64,000 nt of DNA from Anticarsia gemmatalis (GCF_050436995.1 NC_134771.1:6179501-6243500); one strand, 5' to 3'. Positions 14,301 to 22,400 are shown, counted from the stretch's first letter. Notes: a model not told the origin generated them from the sequence alone. Program-made: numbers and translations.

Positions 14301-17113
14301 ACAAGTTATATAATAATTTTTTTAAACTATTTTGTTCTGAATTTGATTCAGTATTTACTTCCAGAACGATTACGGTCCAAGACAGTGCTACCTTTAGTGA
14401 ATGGGCTACTTTAGGTATACATAAGAGTAGAGCTAGGCTTTTTGAGCTATATGAAGAGAGAAATCATAATAGAAGTGAAGGATTTCAGACATATGTTAAG
14501 AATTACTCAAAATTGTTTAGAATAGTTTGTAGAACTGCTAAGGCTCGCTACTTGAGTTCAAAGATTAAGAATAGTAATGATAAAATTAAAATGACTTGGA
14601 ATGTAATTAATAGTGAGACTGGAAGAGTAAGGGGCCACGATCGTGAATATTGCTTGAGTGTTGATAACAGAACCATTAGGGCGGATTCCGACGTAGCCCA
14701 TGCTTTTGAAAAATTTTTCACAGACATTCCAATCTCGACTACCCAATCTTTGAACTCATCACCCACTGTCGCTGAAAGCATTCTTAAAGAAAACGTTACT
14801 ATGTGTAACACTACTTTTAGGTTTGACTATGTCTCGCATCAGGACATTATAAAAGTTTTTAATAGTATTAATGTAAAAAATACTGCAGATCTTTGGGGTA
14901 ATTCAGTAGTCATTACAAAATCTATTATTGATCTAGTTGCGCCCCAATTAGCTCTAATATTTAATAAGTGCGTAGATGGTGGTGTGTTTCCTGATCTAAT
15001 GAAACATAGTAAAGTAATACCATTATTTAAGTCAGGCAGTACATCAGACCCCACTAACTTTAGACCTATTTCAGTACTGCCTACATTTAGTAAAATCTTT
15101 GAAAAATTAATATTCGATCAAATGCATTGTTTCTTTACTAAACACAATTTATTACATAGGAAACAATTTGGGTTCACAAGGGGTCGCTCCACTATCGATG
15201 CTGGTGTTGAGCTTGTGAACCACATCTTCGACGCCTGGGAGGACTCACACGATGCTCTCGGCATTTTCTGTGATTTGTCCAAGGCGTTCGACTGTGTCCC
15301 TCATGAAACATTGATCAGGAAATTACATCACTACGGTATACAACATTCGGCACTGAATCTTCTTATCTCGTATTTAGATAATAGGATTCAGAGGGTCGAG
15401 GTTAACGGTAAGCGATCTGCGGGATCTGCGGTTAAAATGGGGGTGCCTCAAGGCTCAATACTCGGTCCTTTTTTGTTTCTAGTTTATATTAATGATTTAC
15501 CACATCTTGTTAAGGATAGTCACGAGATAGTACTGTTCGCAGATGACACTTCATTATTGTTTAAACTTAAACGACAACAAACCACTCTTGACGACGTGAA
15601 CATTGCTATCTCAAAGGTGGTACACTGGTTTGATGTTAACAATTTGCTTTTAAACGAGCAAAAAACTAAATGTATAAAATTTGTAACACCTAATGTCAAA
15701 CCAGTGGAAACAGCAGTAAAGATGAAGGAAGATGTATTGGACCTTGTGGATAATGCTAAATTCTTAGGCATTACAATAGATTGTAAGTTACAGTGGGGAC
15801 CACATATATCACAATTGGCGAATAGACTTAGTTCTGCAGCCTACGCGGTCAGAAAAATTCGTCAACTTACTGACATTGAAACAGCTAGGTTAGTCTACTT
15901 CAGTTACTTCCATAGTATCATGTCTTATGGAATTTTACTCTGGGGTAATGCTGCCGACACCCAAACCATCTTTGTGCTGCAGAAAAGGGCTATTCGTGCA
16001 ATTTATAACTTAGGAAGTAGACATTCACTAAGGGAAAAATTCAAGGAAATAAATATAATGACAGTGGCAAGTCAATATATTTATGAAAATTTAATTTATG
16101 TACATAAAAATATCGCTCTTTTTAAAAAAAAGAGTGACATGCACAACATAAATACACGCAATAAAGACAAACTTGTTATCCCAGTCACTAGGCTCCAAAA
16201 AATAAATAAATCCTTCAGAGGTCAGTGTGTGCGATTCTACAATAAAATCCCGAGTGAAATTCAAAATTTAAGTCTCAATAAATTTAAGTTATTAGTTAAA
16301 AGTAATTTATGTCGTAAGGGATATTATACTATTAAAGATTATTTAGATGATAACAAAGCTTGGGACTGTGCTGCTTCTACCAAGTCTATTTCAAAATAAT
16401 GTATTACAATTTGATATTATGACATTGTTATTAATTTATTTTGACATTGTTATTAATTTGTTAGATTTCATTATTATGACATTGTTATTAATTTGGAAAT
16501 ATTGACATTTAAAAAGAGCAAGCCGTGAGTTTCTTGCCGTTTCTTCTCACGAGCAACAGCTTTTCCGAAACGGAGGTAGATAAAAAATATTTTGACGATT
16601 TCAAATACTTGTTAAAGTTTATGAAATAAAGAATATTTGACTTTGACTTTGACTAGGATATCCCAATCGCACCGGACCCACGTAAACCAACATTTTTGTG
16701 TAATATATCATACAACATTTATGTTTAAAAATCTTATAAATGTATAGCATGTTTCAAAGGTATTTTTTTACAATAAAGCCATCAAAATAAATTAATTAGA
16801 AAAAACATGCTTTGTTGCGGTTTATAACGCCATCTATTGGTTGGTGCGAACAACAGGTATCGATACGGCAGGCGCCGCGTTAACTTTCTATGCGAATGTT
16901 GTGAAATGGATTGTAACGCCATCTATGGTCTCTATAGGGAAACGCAGGTTCAAACGATTTCCACGTATTTTTTTCAATTTTCTAAAAATCTTTGAAATTT
17001 TATGCTATAAAAAGTATCCTAGAAATTGCTCCACTACTTATTCTATGCATATACCAAATTTCAGTGCATTCTATCCGGTAGTTTTTACGTGATAGCGACA
17101 CATACAGACGGAG

Positions 17114-17163
<50 letters not shown>

Positions 17164-18900
17164 AAAGAAAATTATAAATTGCAGATTCGGTATCAGTATC
17201 CGTTACTAAACATCCCCCATTGGTTTTTTTTTAAATATATTCAATGTACAGAATTGACCTCTCTACAGATTTATTATAAGTATAGATTATCAGAGGAATT
17301 GGCAAAAGCGGTTCCAGAATTCAAGAGGAGAGAGGGTATCTTATATGCCGCTCTGTCGCATTGGGTACAAACCTGTAAAAATAGTTGTAAGGAAGATAAA
17401 TAAATAAATAAAAGTTGGAATAACAAAGTCTGATCGCAAACGGGTGATCCTAAATGTTAATTGAAAAATAAGGATTCTTTATCGTCTCGAGCTTCTAGAC
17501 CTATATAATATAGATCAACAGTCTAATTTCATTGTGTTTCCTCAAAAAGCAAAACATCGTGAACAAACTTTTTAACTCTCAAATACACGGGTTTGAACAC
17601 ATTTACAGTTGTTTTGTTTTAGCAAGGCTGAACAATAGGTTTTTTAACACGTGAGGCTGAGGTGCGCGCGAATTGAAACTATGACTTTCTTCACAGAATG
17701 CCATAAATAACTTTTTTATTATATTTAAATTGTCGTAAATAGCTTTTAGACTAAAATAAACATCGTACAGTAATATACCAAACTTAAATGTATATTTTTG
17801 TCCTGCAAGAAGACTGTCCCACTATTTGGCAAGGGTCTCTTAGAATGAGAGAAGGGTTAGACTTTAAGTCCAACAAGCTGGCCAACTGAATAACTTTTAG
17901 TCATACAAGGTTTCATCACGATGTTTTCTTTCACCGCTAGAACTAGTGATAATTATTTCTAATACACTCATCACTTGGAAAATCTTTAGTATGTTGCCTC
18001 GAGGTATAACCGTCGACTATTTGCAATTTATGTCTTATACGGAACATAAAACTGCGACAAATTCCCTCAGTTATCTTCACTGATCATCATGAACTATATG
18101 GAGTACATACCCAACGGTATAAATAGCGAGGTTCCTCCCTCCAGGCTGACAACGATGTCTGGTGCAGGAGTACGCGTCTGCCCACTCCGTGTACGCTGCG
18201 TGCTTCCTCATCGTGCGAGGGTCTGTGCAGTCTGTTAACAGAAGAATAGTTAGCATGTCATACCTGTACTTATGCGTGGATTCTTTGAAGCAAGGACGCA
18301 CTCCCAAGGCGGATAATATAAGCTAATACGTTATTTATATACCTATTGCCCCCAAAAACTGAGTAAAACCTCAATAATCCTGGATTCTACAGCTATAATT
18401 TTCTTGGAAATTGTATTTTGATGGTGTATAATAAACAATCTACGATAACTGTTCACAAAAGCTGATTTTTTTATAAAATTTTATAGATGTCATATTTAAT
18501 AAGTCTACCTATTATTTCTCTAACTAAAAACAATATCGTACTACTACAACAAACATTTACTTGATTTGCACTAAACTTAAAAACATATTTTAAGAACAAA
18601 ATTTTCGAACGCTATTCCCTAAACCACTGAGAGAATTGCCTCTCACAATTTTATTCTAACGGAATTCTTCTCTTTCTTCAAAAACATAAAAAATTAAGCC
18701 GTTAAGCCACGTCAAAGGCCTTCGGGCGGCTTGAACAATTTTGACACTAGGTTGACCACTAACCATACGATAAGAAGAGGAATATAATAAAAAATCATCT
18801 TACACTGATCCTTATAACCCTGTCCATCCTTGCTATCACTCGTGGGGACGGCAGAACTCCTCGCCAGCAGCCCCAGGACCCAGAAACTAAAGAACATCAT
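2710..18900 (-). CDS. Secreted SVWC-domain protein with long charged tail, 14 exons, 593 aa
   Basis: Exons (minus strand, right to left): 18900-18804, 18231-18111, 10630-10535, 10180-10046, 9639-9474, 8966-8902, 8740-8669, 8219-8096, 7355-7290, 6573-6490, 5972-5758, 5372-5232, 3489-3354, 2973-2710. All borders are AG/GT and phases agree, giving 1782 nt. Residues 1-18 form a signal peptide (MMFFSFWVLGLLARSSA). Residues 34-106 hold eight cysteines (34, 55, 60, 74, 86, 100, 101, 106) with the GC and CC-x4-C pattern of single-domain von Willebrand C (SVWC) proteins such as insect Vago-type secreted factors. The remaining 480 residues are hydrophilic: Ser/Glu/Lys-rich, a possible coiled coil encoded by 5758-5972 (NLQALVDAIGTRMRDIENVV), and a very basic C-terminus (KKKKKRTHKKRRNK). 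SVWC proteins are usually only 100-200 aa, so the tail is unusual. Function unknown; an extracellular role is inferred. Intron 2 carries an antisense LINE. The acceptors of exons 11 and 13 are the least certain. Confidence 0.85.
2985..3148 (-). repeat. tRNA-type SINE family B, 3' part
   Basis: Reverse complement of the 3' body shared with copies at 28086, 37305, 38115 and 42510 (words TTGGAATCAAATGACC, GGTTACCATAGTACAAG, TATATAAGTATGTATTTAGAAGTA). The tRNA-like head is missing. It lies just inside the last intron of the SVWC gene. Confidence 0.65.
3265..3335 (-). repeat. Family D repeat fragment
   Basis: Reverse orientation of the 'TCTTCCAACTATGTTGGAGTCGGCTTCCAGTC' type segment seen in full at 61715-61945. 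About 70 bp, in the last intron of the SVWC gene. Confidence 0.55.
4097..4300 (+). repeat. Dispersed repeat (family I)
   Basis: Shares GGGACGCCCTAGAAAGACATACACAGA and GTGGCGTTCTCTGGTCTCTGCC-type segments with 22190-22400 and 62270-62365, and in reverse with 50080-50160. No coding capacity; probably a SINE or LINE remnant. Intron 12 of the SVWC gene. Confidence 0.5.
6034..6300 (+). repeat. Dispersed repeat family E, near-complete copy
   Basis: Starts with a CTCACTGCTGGGCAAGGGTTTCCTCC segment, continues with the 'gttaggccttgagtccaccacgctggcc' and 'ttccttcaccgttggaacaagtgataatt' blocks and ends in a tRNA B-box-like GGTTCGAACC region. Other copies: 5645-5715, 8257-8470, 17810-18003, 20285-20430, 22612-22716 (minus), 23779-23870, 37855-37912. 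Confidence 0.6.
6602..6700. repeat. Dispersed repeat shared with 43340-43430
   Basis: About 95 bp (CATTTATTAATTTA...CACTTATGATAGTCGTTACA...CCACTAGCTCGGAAAG) recur nearly unchanged at 43340-43430 in an intron of the F-box gene. Family not identified. Confidence 0.5.
8257..8470 (+). repeat. Dispersed repeat family E copy
   Basis: Same block order as the copy at 6034-6300 (TCCCACTGCTGGGCAAGGGT, then the 'gagtccattcctatggcc' segment, then 'tttaccgttagaacaagtgataa'). It lies in intron 7 of the SVWC gene. Confidence 0.6.
8776..8830. repeat. Hairpin with CRE-like palindrome in intron
   Basis: GTCACTATGTTGTATTT (8780-8796) and AAATACGACATAGTGAC (8803-8819) are complementary except for one base and are separated by six bases. 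A perfect TGACGTCA palindrome (8776-8783) overlaps the left arm and TGACGT recurs on the right. Could be a small foldback element; located between exons 7 and 6 of the SVWC gene. Confidence 0.5.
9049..9313 (+). repeat. Dispersed repeat family D copy
   Basis: Contains the family D words (CGGCTTCCAGTC, GATGCAGCTGAATG, CAGACTTTCAAGCTTCTGACTACTG, AACGACTGTCAAAGATCTTTG) in the same order as 61715-61945. Intron 5 of the SVWC gene; no protein-coding role. Confidence 0.6.
10675..10760 (+). repeat. RTE-like LINE/SINE fragment
   Basis: TAGCTGACCCGTGCGGCTCCGC is the degenerate start of the 'CTAGCTGACCCGCGCAACTTCGC' family (G) seen at 19589, 48264 and elsewhere. Only the leading segment is present, 45 bases upstream of exon 3 of the SVWC gene. 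Confidence 0.5.
11261..11347. repeat. Poly-T tract, about 87 bp
   Basis: An almost pure run of T interrupted by a few C residues immediately before the LINE's unique 5' sequence. It may be the reversed poly(A) tail of another inserted element or a 5' addition. Length is likely unstable and hard to sequence. Confidence 0.8.
11802..13457 (+). CDS. LINE ORF1 protein (coiled coil plus basic region), 551 aa
   Basis: Likely RNA-binding/chaperone protein of the retrotransposon. Residues about 5-115 are heptad-rich and charged (LRELKATKERYNQLSGERDD), typical of an oligomerising coiled coil. Residues about 172-205 are strongly basic (KKFKKYIKIKRYITKMKKQIKKH split by few others). A second coiled coil spans about 210-265. 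A Pro/Ser/Thr-rich linker (about 305-335) leads to a C-terminal globular segment (about 340-525; TTLIIFVGNRGNVNRK). That last part might be a divergent esterase-like domain, as in CR1-group ORF1s, but catalytic residues were not identified. No zinc knuckles or PHD finger seen. The ATG at 11802 follows a long AT-rich leader. No frameshift or stop. Confidence 0.85.
   Translation: MIMTRKALARQEETKLQMALRELKATKERYNQLSGERDDNERELLEVLSKNDKMKKEMSKLHSQYSHAIDDRDRLQLVVDSFDECRNEYICALNRITSLEQQLHRANNKISDLEELNTTVIASTNQSLFDELVAPGLDSASVNNLHPSVIIDLTRDDEPIKHPKSVRVIKCSNKKFKKYIKIKRYITKMKKQIKKHKFFINCMSLNRHRLQLIDQLKMYSLELDNVSLQYQTDTRAMQSEIDRLHESLTSITTKYEMAAKQSREQVLAIGRLVNSCKCDNDSSITLSNNSNFTRTSLNYQPEPAPSSLPMINTPPSTPNPPQTHIPTPSSPIINKKNNITLFSDEIGKDLSSYILNTNMELSITNYCTPNLSYCKILDRIVNSNFSQDTTLIIFVGNRGNVNRKKFIDYFECLSKLNVNKIVLFALPLSKGLPQEELNIRSKLNVIMHNLTCQINGINYNKFHFIDTNRIVSNCLYKTKDSYYLSYYCKRQIAISLSYFISITAKNLAKQVASIEQHNIDISNNLASNLANNFDIPNKNYDMNVDMTCNLN
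13553..16399 (+). CDS. LINE ORF2: endonuclease-reverse transcriptase, 948 aa
   Basis: Nicks target DNA and copies element RNA by target-primed reverse transcription. The N-terminal APE-like endonuclease shows the expected motifs in order: HQNIRG, CITEHW (Glu about 31), VYRPPS, SGDFNIN, TCLDNIFTN and SDHCGQ. The reverse transcriptase follows: NFRPISVLPTFSKIFEK, CDLSKAFDCV, GVPQGSILGPFLFLVYINDL, the catalytic FADDTSLLF (about residue 662) and KFLGI. A C-terminal alpha-helical/basic region has no visible zinc knuckle. The frame is open from 13448, ten bases inside ORF1, but no in-frame ATG precedes 13577; the listed start is a GTG. Residues encoded upstream (NVINLVHQNIRG) belong to the endonuclease fold, so translation probably begins by reinitiation or another non-AUG route. 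All key residues are intact. Confidence 0.92.
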   Translation: MHQNIRGIMGKELEIELFMNCNCIDIFCITEHWLKSNQFMFNFNNHQVGSSFSREHSIHGGSLILINKQLKYKERHDIVSLSVERTAEIACIEVEQFIVLSVYRPPSALYDSFESIMEDVLNKVTNLNKFVIISGDFNINLLENSSLCIKIKALFQSYNLKYLFLEPTRITATTATCLDNIFTNIKINDKKIINQLDSDHCGQLISFDAKTKHVAKRKITIVPKTVNRFESFKNKLVCSLPFLKHNNDPNKLYNNFFKLFCSEFDSVFTSRTITVQDSATFSEWATLGIHKSRARLFELYEERNHNRSEGFQTYVKNYSKLFRIVCRTAKARYLSSKIKNSNDKIKMTWNVINSETGRVRGHDREYCLSVDNRTIRADSDVAHAFEKFFTDIPISTTQSLNSSPTVAESILKENVTMCNTTFRFDYVSHQDIIKVFNSINVKNTADLWGNSVVITKSIIDLVAPQLALIFNKCVDGGVFPDLMKHSKVIPLFKSGSTSDPTNFRPISVLPTFSKIFEKLIFDQMHCFFTKHNLLHRKQFGFTRGRSTIDAGVELVNHIFDAWEDSHDALGIFCDLSKAFDCVPHETLIRKLHHYGIQHSALNLLISYLDNRIQRVEVNGKRSAGSAVKMGVPQGSILGPFLFLVYINDLPHLVKDSHEIVLFADDTSLLFKLKRQQTTLDDVNIAISKVVHWFDVNNLLLNEQKTKCIKFVTPNVKPVETAVKMKEDVLDLVDNAKFLGITIDCKLQWGPHISQLANRLSSAAYAVRKIRQLTDIETARLVYFSYFHSIMSYGILLWGNAADTQTIFVLQKRAIRAIYNLGSRHSLREKFKEINIMTVASQYIYENLIYVHKNIALFKKKSDMHNINTRNKDKLVIPVTRLQKINKSFRGQCVRFYNKIPSEIQNLSLNKFKLLVKSNLCRKGYYTIKDYLDDNKAWDCAASTKSISK
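16660..17165 (+). repeat. Repeat-derived spacer ending in a (CAGA)n microsatellite
   Basis: Downstream of the LINE, 16820-16930 has two copies of TAACGCCATCTA. A 3' tail of a dispersed element (CCAAATTTCAGTGCATTCTATCCGGTAGTTTTTACGTGATAGCGACA type) leads into about 13 CAGA/GACA units at 17108-17162. No coding exon. Confidence 0.6.
17810..18003 (+). repeat. Dispersed repeat family E copy
   Basis: Degenerate copy (GACTGTCCCACTATTTGGCAAGGGTC, CACGATGTTTTCTTTCACCG, AACTAGTGATAATTATTTC) lying about 110 bases from exon 2 of the SVWC gene. Confidence 0.55.
18700..18782 (+). repeat. 3' fragment of the 5S-derived SINE (family C)
   Basis: Contains AAAGGCCTTCGGGCGGCTTGAAC and ACACTAGGTTGACCACTAACC, the conserved 3' body that follows the 5S-like head in copies such as 21511-21771. 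The head is missing. It lies 20 bases beyond the first donor site of the SVWC gene. Confidence 0.7.
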
Positions 18901-19080
18901 CACATGAGCAGCACTCCTTCAAGACTCGTTCAAGCGACGATCAAATCTCTACTGCAAGCTTTCGACGGTACTGTACAGTACAATGTGTTAGTAAAAAGAA
19001 ATTAAGTTCTCTTTTTTGTTAGATTAGATTTTTAGTAATAAAATGGTGTTCTGATAGTGTTGTAGTGGAAACTTTTGGTT
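18901..19080. promoter_or_regulatory. 5' UTR and presumed promoter side of the SVWC gene
   Basis: The minus-strand leader immediately upstream of the start codon includes an ATG-TGA start-stop pair at 18905-18900 overlapping the true ATGATG. No clear TATA box or initiator could be fixed. The transcription start is probably within the next 100 bases. Confidence 0.3.
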
Positions 19081-19084
19081 CTTT

Positions 19085-19265
19085 TTCAGTCTAGCCTTTC
19101 TTCTAACTATGTTGAAGTCGACTTCCAGTCTCACCAGATGCAGCTGAATACCAGTGTTTTACATTGAGTGACTGCCTGTCCGATAGGCAGTCGCTCCGTG
19201 TAAAATACTTCACAACCCAGTCACCTGGGTTATAACGCGATGCGAAATTGTAATTATTAATTTAG
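19085..19265 (+). repeat. Dispersed repeat family D copy
   Basis: Contains TCTAGCCTTTCTTCTAACTA, GATGCAGCTGAATACCAGTGTTTTACA and CCCAGTCACCTGGGTTATAACG, matching the family D copies at 31368, 41555 and 61715. Confidence 0.65.
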
Positions 19266-19435
19266 GTTACATGCAAAAAGCAGTTGGCCTATCTCTGAGA
19301 CTTTCAAGGATACATTTTTGTATGGAGATAGTGCAAGTCCCAAACCAAAACATTGGCTACTATTTTTAACAAAATGCCACGCGGTCTTTGCAGCAGAAGC
19401 TAGCTAGAAATAATTTTCCAGGATGTTACCTACTA

Positions 19436-19588
19436 CGAAGAAATACCTACATATTGTTCTTCGCCTGGTTGTAAATTTATCTATAAAGGTATGTATTTAA
19501 AAGTATATAATTTTTATTTGTCAGTTAGTAAAAGTTCTGCTTAGTTTGGAATCAAATGACGGTGTGTGAGTTGTTCAAATATATTTAA
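19436..19588 (+). repeat. SINE family B, 3' part
   Basis: Carries the family B 3' words (CGCCTGGTTGTAAATTTATCTATA, TTTGGAATCAAATGACGGTGTGTGAGTTGT split over 19510-19575). It abuts the RTE-like repeat that starts at 19589. Confidence 0.6.
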
Positions 19589-19835
19589 CTAGCTGACCCG
19601 CGCAACTTCGCCTGCGTCACAAAAGAGAGAATGGGTCAAAATTTCCCCCGTTTTTGTAACATTTTTTTCTATTACTCTGCTCCTTTTAGTCGTAGCGTTA
19701 TAGTATATAGATTACAGCCTTCCTCGATAAATGGGCTATCTAACATTGAAATAATTTTTCAAGTTGGACCAATAGATACTGAGATTAGCGCGTTCAAACA
19801 AACAAACTCTTCAGCCTTATAATATTAGTATAGAT
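19589..19835 (+). repeat. RTE-like repeat (family G), 3' end
   Basis: Begins CTAGCTGACCCGCGCAACTTCGC and ends with the stereotyped 'gagattagcgcgttcaaacaaac...ttcagcc.tataatattagtatagat' tail. Copies at 25203, 48264 and 60832 (plus) and 40884 and 41096 (minus). Confidence 0.7.
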
Positions 19836-20284
19836 TACTTATTATTTCTTAGAGAATGTAAAAAGTCTAAATAATTTCTAATTATTTCGTGCACAATCAT
19901 ACTTTCTTTATCAGTCACATTAACTAGTGGTATATTTACAAATATCGCTCACGGTATCCGCTCAACGCTCGATAAAAACCGTCAAAATCCACACTGGAAA
20001 AAACGTCACCTTTAGCTACAAACCCTCTGTCTGACTTTGTTTCTGCAATTAATATTAATCTAGGACAATTTAAAGTTACAGTTTTTTTTATTCTCTCGCA
20101 ACAAGAATTGTTTATGTTTTTAAACATTTCATACAAATATACAAAAATAACTCAAAGAAGACCCGAAACATTTATTTGTGGATTGCAAAATATTTTTTCT
20201 CTGTGGAAATCGAGCCCACGACTTGCCCACGCACTGGTATTGAGGTAACGATCATCTTTACCACTGCGCTGAGAAGGCCGTCAA

Positions 20285-20430
20285 TAAGTCTATTATTGTC
20301 CCACTGCTGGACAAGCGTCGCCTTCCATAATGAGAAAAGGGTTAGACTTAAGTCCACAGTGCATAGATTTGAACGTCTCATTCCTTCAAGAACTGTGTTA
20401 AATTACTCCCAAGGATACAAGGTTTCCTAT
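20285..20430 (+). repeat. Dispersed repeat family E fragment
   Basis: Contains TTGTCCCACTGCTGGACAAG and the 'gttagacttaagtccacagtg' and 'cattccttcaagaac' blocks of family E. No gene here. Confidence 0.5.
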
Positions 20431-20889
20431 GAATAATTTCTTCACCACTTCTTCTGATCATTCTACGAAATCCCAATACACTAAAAACTTCCTCTTAAAT
20501 CCTTTTATATATCGTGGAAAACGTACTATTAAAATTAGTTTAGTAGTTTCTGAAATAGGGTCTGCATTTAATGATATGTTCATATTAAAAAATACGTTCG
20601 AAACTAAACAACATAAGACTTTTATATTCATTGGTTTTTTAGTCCGGTTGTAGATAACCACATCTCTACGTTATCCCTTAAAATAGTAATAGTCAAAATA
20701 AAAGACTGTGGTTAATAAAAATCGAATCTGGGACTCCCAAAAAGTAAAAGTATTCTTAGACGGGATCAAAACAGGTTTTTAACCAAAACATTATAAAAAC
20801 ACAGTTAAGGGTGAGTCGGGACAGTGCGCAATAGGTTCTAGCATAAATTTATTTTAAAAATAAAAACAATGATAATATTTTCCAAATTT

Positions 20890-21015
20890 AAAATATTATT
20901 TGTGCGATCCACATATAATTGTTTCGGGTCTGGTTGTGCATAGTCTGTTGTTTGTATGTTTGTAAAAGTCCCCACGACACAAGAACAATTCTTAGTGCGG
21001 AAGTTGTCTTTTCTA
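20890..21015 (+). repeat. tRNA-derived SINE family A, 3' body
   Basis: TTGTGCGATCCACATATAATTG, TTTGTAAAAGTCCCCACGACACAAG and CTTAGTGCGGAAGTTGTC match the body of full family A copies (29233, 42265, 48973). The tRNA head is lacking. Confidence 0.7.
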
Positions 21016-21510
21016 AAAAATTATAAAACAAAATTGTTAGAGATTTTAACAAATACATACTCGTATTTTTAGAGATTATTCACTACATATTTATAACTTA
21101 AATCTCGCTCTTTTGCCGTATTATTGATGTTAATATGCACCCCTAAAAACAGATAAACACAGCACCCCAATAATAATGTTTAATTACACATCACTTTCAT
21201 AGTTATTACATAAACTCGTTATATTATAGACCAGTTTGAAAGAATCTTGTCTTATAAAAAATGGAGGTCCTTTGAGACATACTGAGCTTACGTTTTGTAA
21301 CGACTTACTAGTCATAGCAGTCATGCAAGTGTCATGCTATGAAACCGAGGCAAACAAGATTGAAATACATACGTAAAATCACGGCCTTTTCCCGTAGGGG
21401 TAGGCAGAGACCAAAAAAACCACTTGGTCCATACAAAATTCCTTTGCTTCGTTCACATTCAGAGATTTTGTCATACAAAATGCATGACTGTGAGTAACCA
21501 ATAAGATAGA

Positions 21511-21771
21511 GGCGCCCATAGCCAGTTGCGCTCACCGGTCGGTAAACGATCTGTGAGTTAAGCAACCGTTGGCGCGCTCATTCCATAGATGGGTGACCGC
21601 ATAGTGGTATTTGAGCTGGGCGTCTCCGTGCTTCGGAGGGCACGTAAAAAGTCGGTCCCGGTTGTTATCTACTAAGGTAACAGTCGTTAAGCCATGTCAA
21701 AGGCCTTCGGGCGGTTTGAACAACTTTGACACAAGGTTGACCGCTGACCATATGATAAGAAGAAGAAGACC
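21511..21771 (+). repeat. 5S rRNA-derived SINE (family C), near-complete copy
   Basis: The head (21511-21635) reads GTTAAGCAACCGTTGGCGC ... ATAGATGGGTGACCGC, which follows the 5S rRNA internal control region (A box, intermediate element, C box) in order. The body continues with GGGCACGTAAAAAGTCGGTCCCGG and ends AGGTTGACCGCTGACCATATGATAAG with an AAGAAGAAGA tail. It is a SINE3-type retroposon, not a functional 5S gene. It is followed directly by family A sequence at 21785. Confidence 0.7.
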
Positions 21772-21784
21772 CATAAGATGATGG

Positions 21785-21915
21785 TGAAGTGGTTTAGGTG
21801 GTCACCACGCCACCACCAGTCCATCGTGAGGTCGTGGGTTTGATTTTCACACAGAACAAATATTTGTGCGATCCACAAATAGTTGTTTCGGGTCTAGTTT
21901 TACTTATACATACAT
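21785..21915 (+). repeat. tRNA-derived SINE family A, head and part of the body
   Basis: Contains GTGGTTTAGGTGGTCACCACGCC (A-box side) and TCGTGGGTTTGATTTTCACACAG (B-box side), followed by TTTGTGCGATCCACAAATAG. The 3' half is lost. Confidence 0.65.
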
Positions 21916-22189
21916 GCTTAAATATTGGATACTTAGAAACAACTTTTGTTCAAATAAGGCCTATAACTTGGTGTCAAAGACCTGCTGTATCATTGTTTTG
22001 ACAGGTATTTAACACCTTACAAGTTTGGTATTATTAACATATCCATACAAGTACACATAATAATTGAGAAAGATAGTTTTTGCGTGTAAATATTAGCTAC
22101 TTACAAATACCTATTATCCTTTTGTTATTTTTTTCGATGAAACTGCTTTACTGCTATATTAATTGAGATAAAAAGTTACTGTGTGGCCG

Positions 22190-22400
22190 TGAACGGAAAC
22201 GCTGGGAGGGAACGTCCTAGAAAGACATACACAGACTATATCGGTGATGTGTTGCAAAAAGGTCAAGTGCTTCTCGTAACCGACGGTCCTGTATGACAAC
22301 ATGTATGTATGTGAATGATACAAGAGAAGTTTGTAAGGATCGTACCAAGTGGCGTTCTCTGGTCTCTGCCTAATCCTATGGGAAAAAGGCGACACTATGT
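22190..22400 (+). repeat. Dispersed repeat family I copy
   Basis: Same order of blocks as 4097-4300: CGTCCTAGAAAGACATACACAGA, a 'gtgcttctcgtaaccgacggtcctgtatgacaacatg' region and GTGGCGTTCTCTGGTCTCTGC. Confidence 0.55.

Larger units (their letters stand above)
11348..16652 (+). mobile_element. Nearly full-length non-LTR retrotransposon (CR1/Daphne-like), two open ORFs
   Basis: A 5.3-kb LINE with a 5' untranslated region (about 11348-11801), ORF1 (11802-13457), ORF2 (13448/13553-16399) with APE-type endonuclease and reverse transcriptase, and a 3' UTR. It ends not in poly(A) but in a short repeat TTTGACTTTGACTTTGAC (16636-16652), a tail I associate with moth CR1-group/Daphne elements; the clade name is inference. 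CTAGGAT occurs both before the poly-T (11254-11260) and after the tail (16653-16659), a possible target-site duplication. It lies in intron 2 of the SVWC gene in the opposite orientation. Intact ORFs point to a recent insertion. Confidence 0.9.

Noticed and set aside
21540..21640. A 5S rRNA gene
   Set aside because: Only the internal control region resembles 5S; the ends differ, many diverged copies exist and each is fused to a SINE body.
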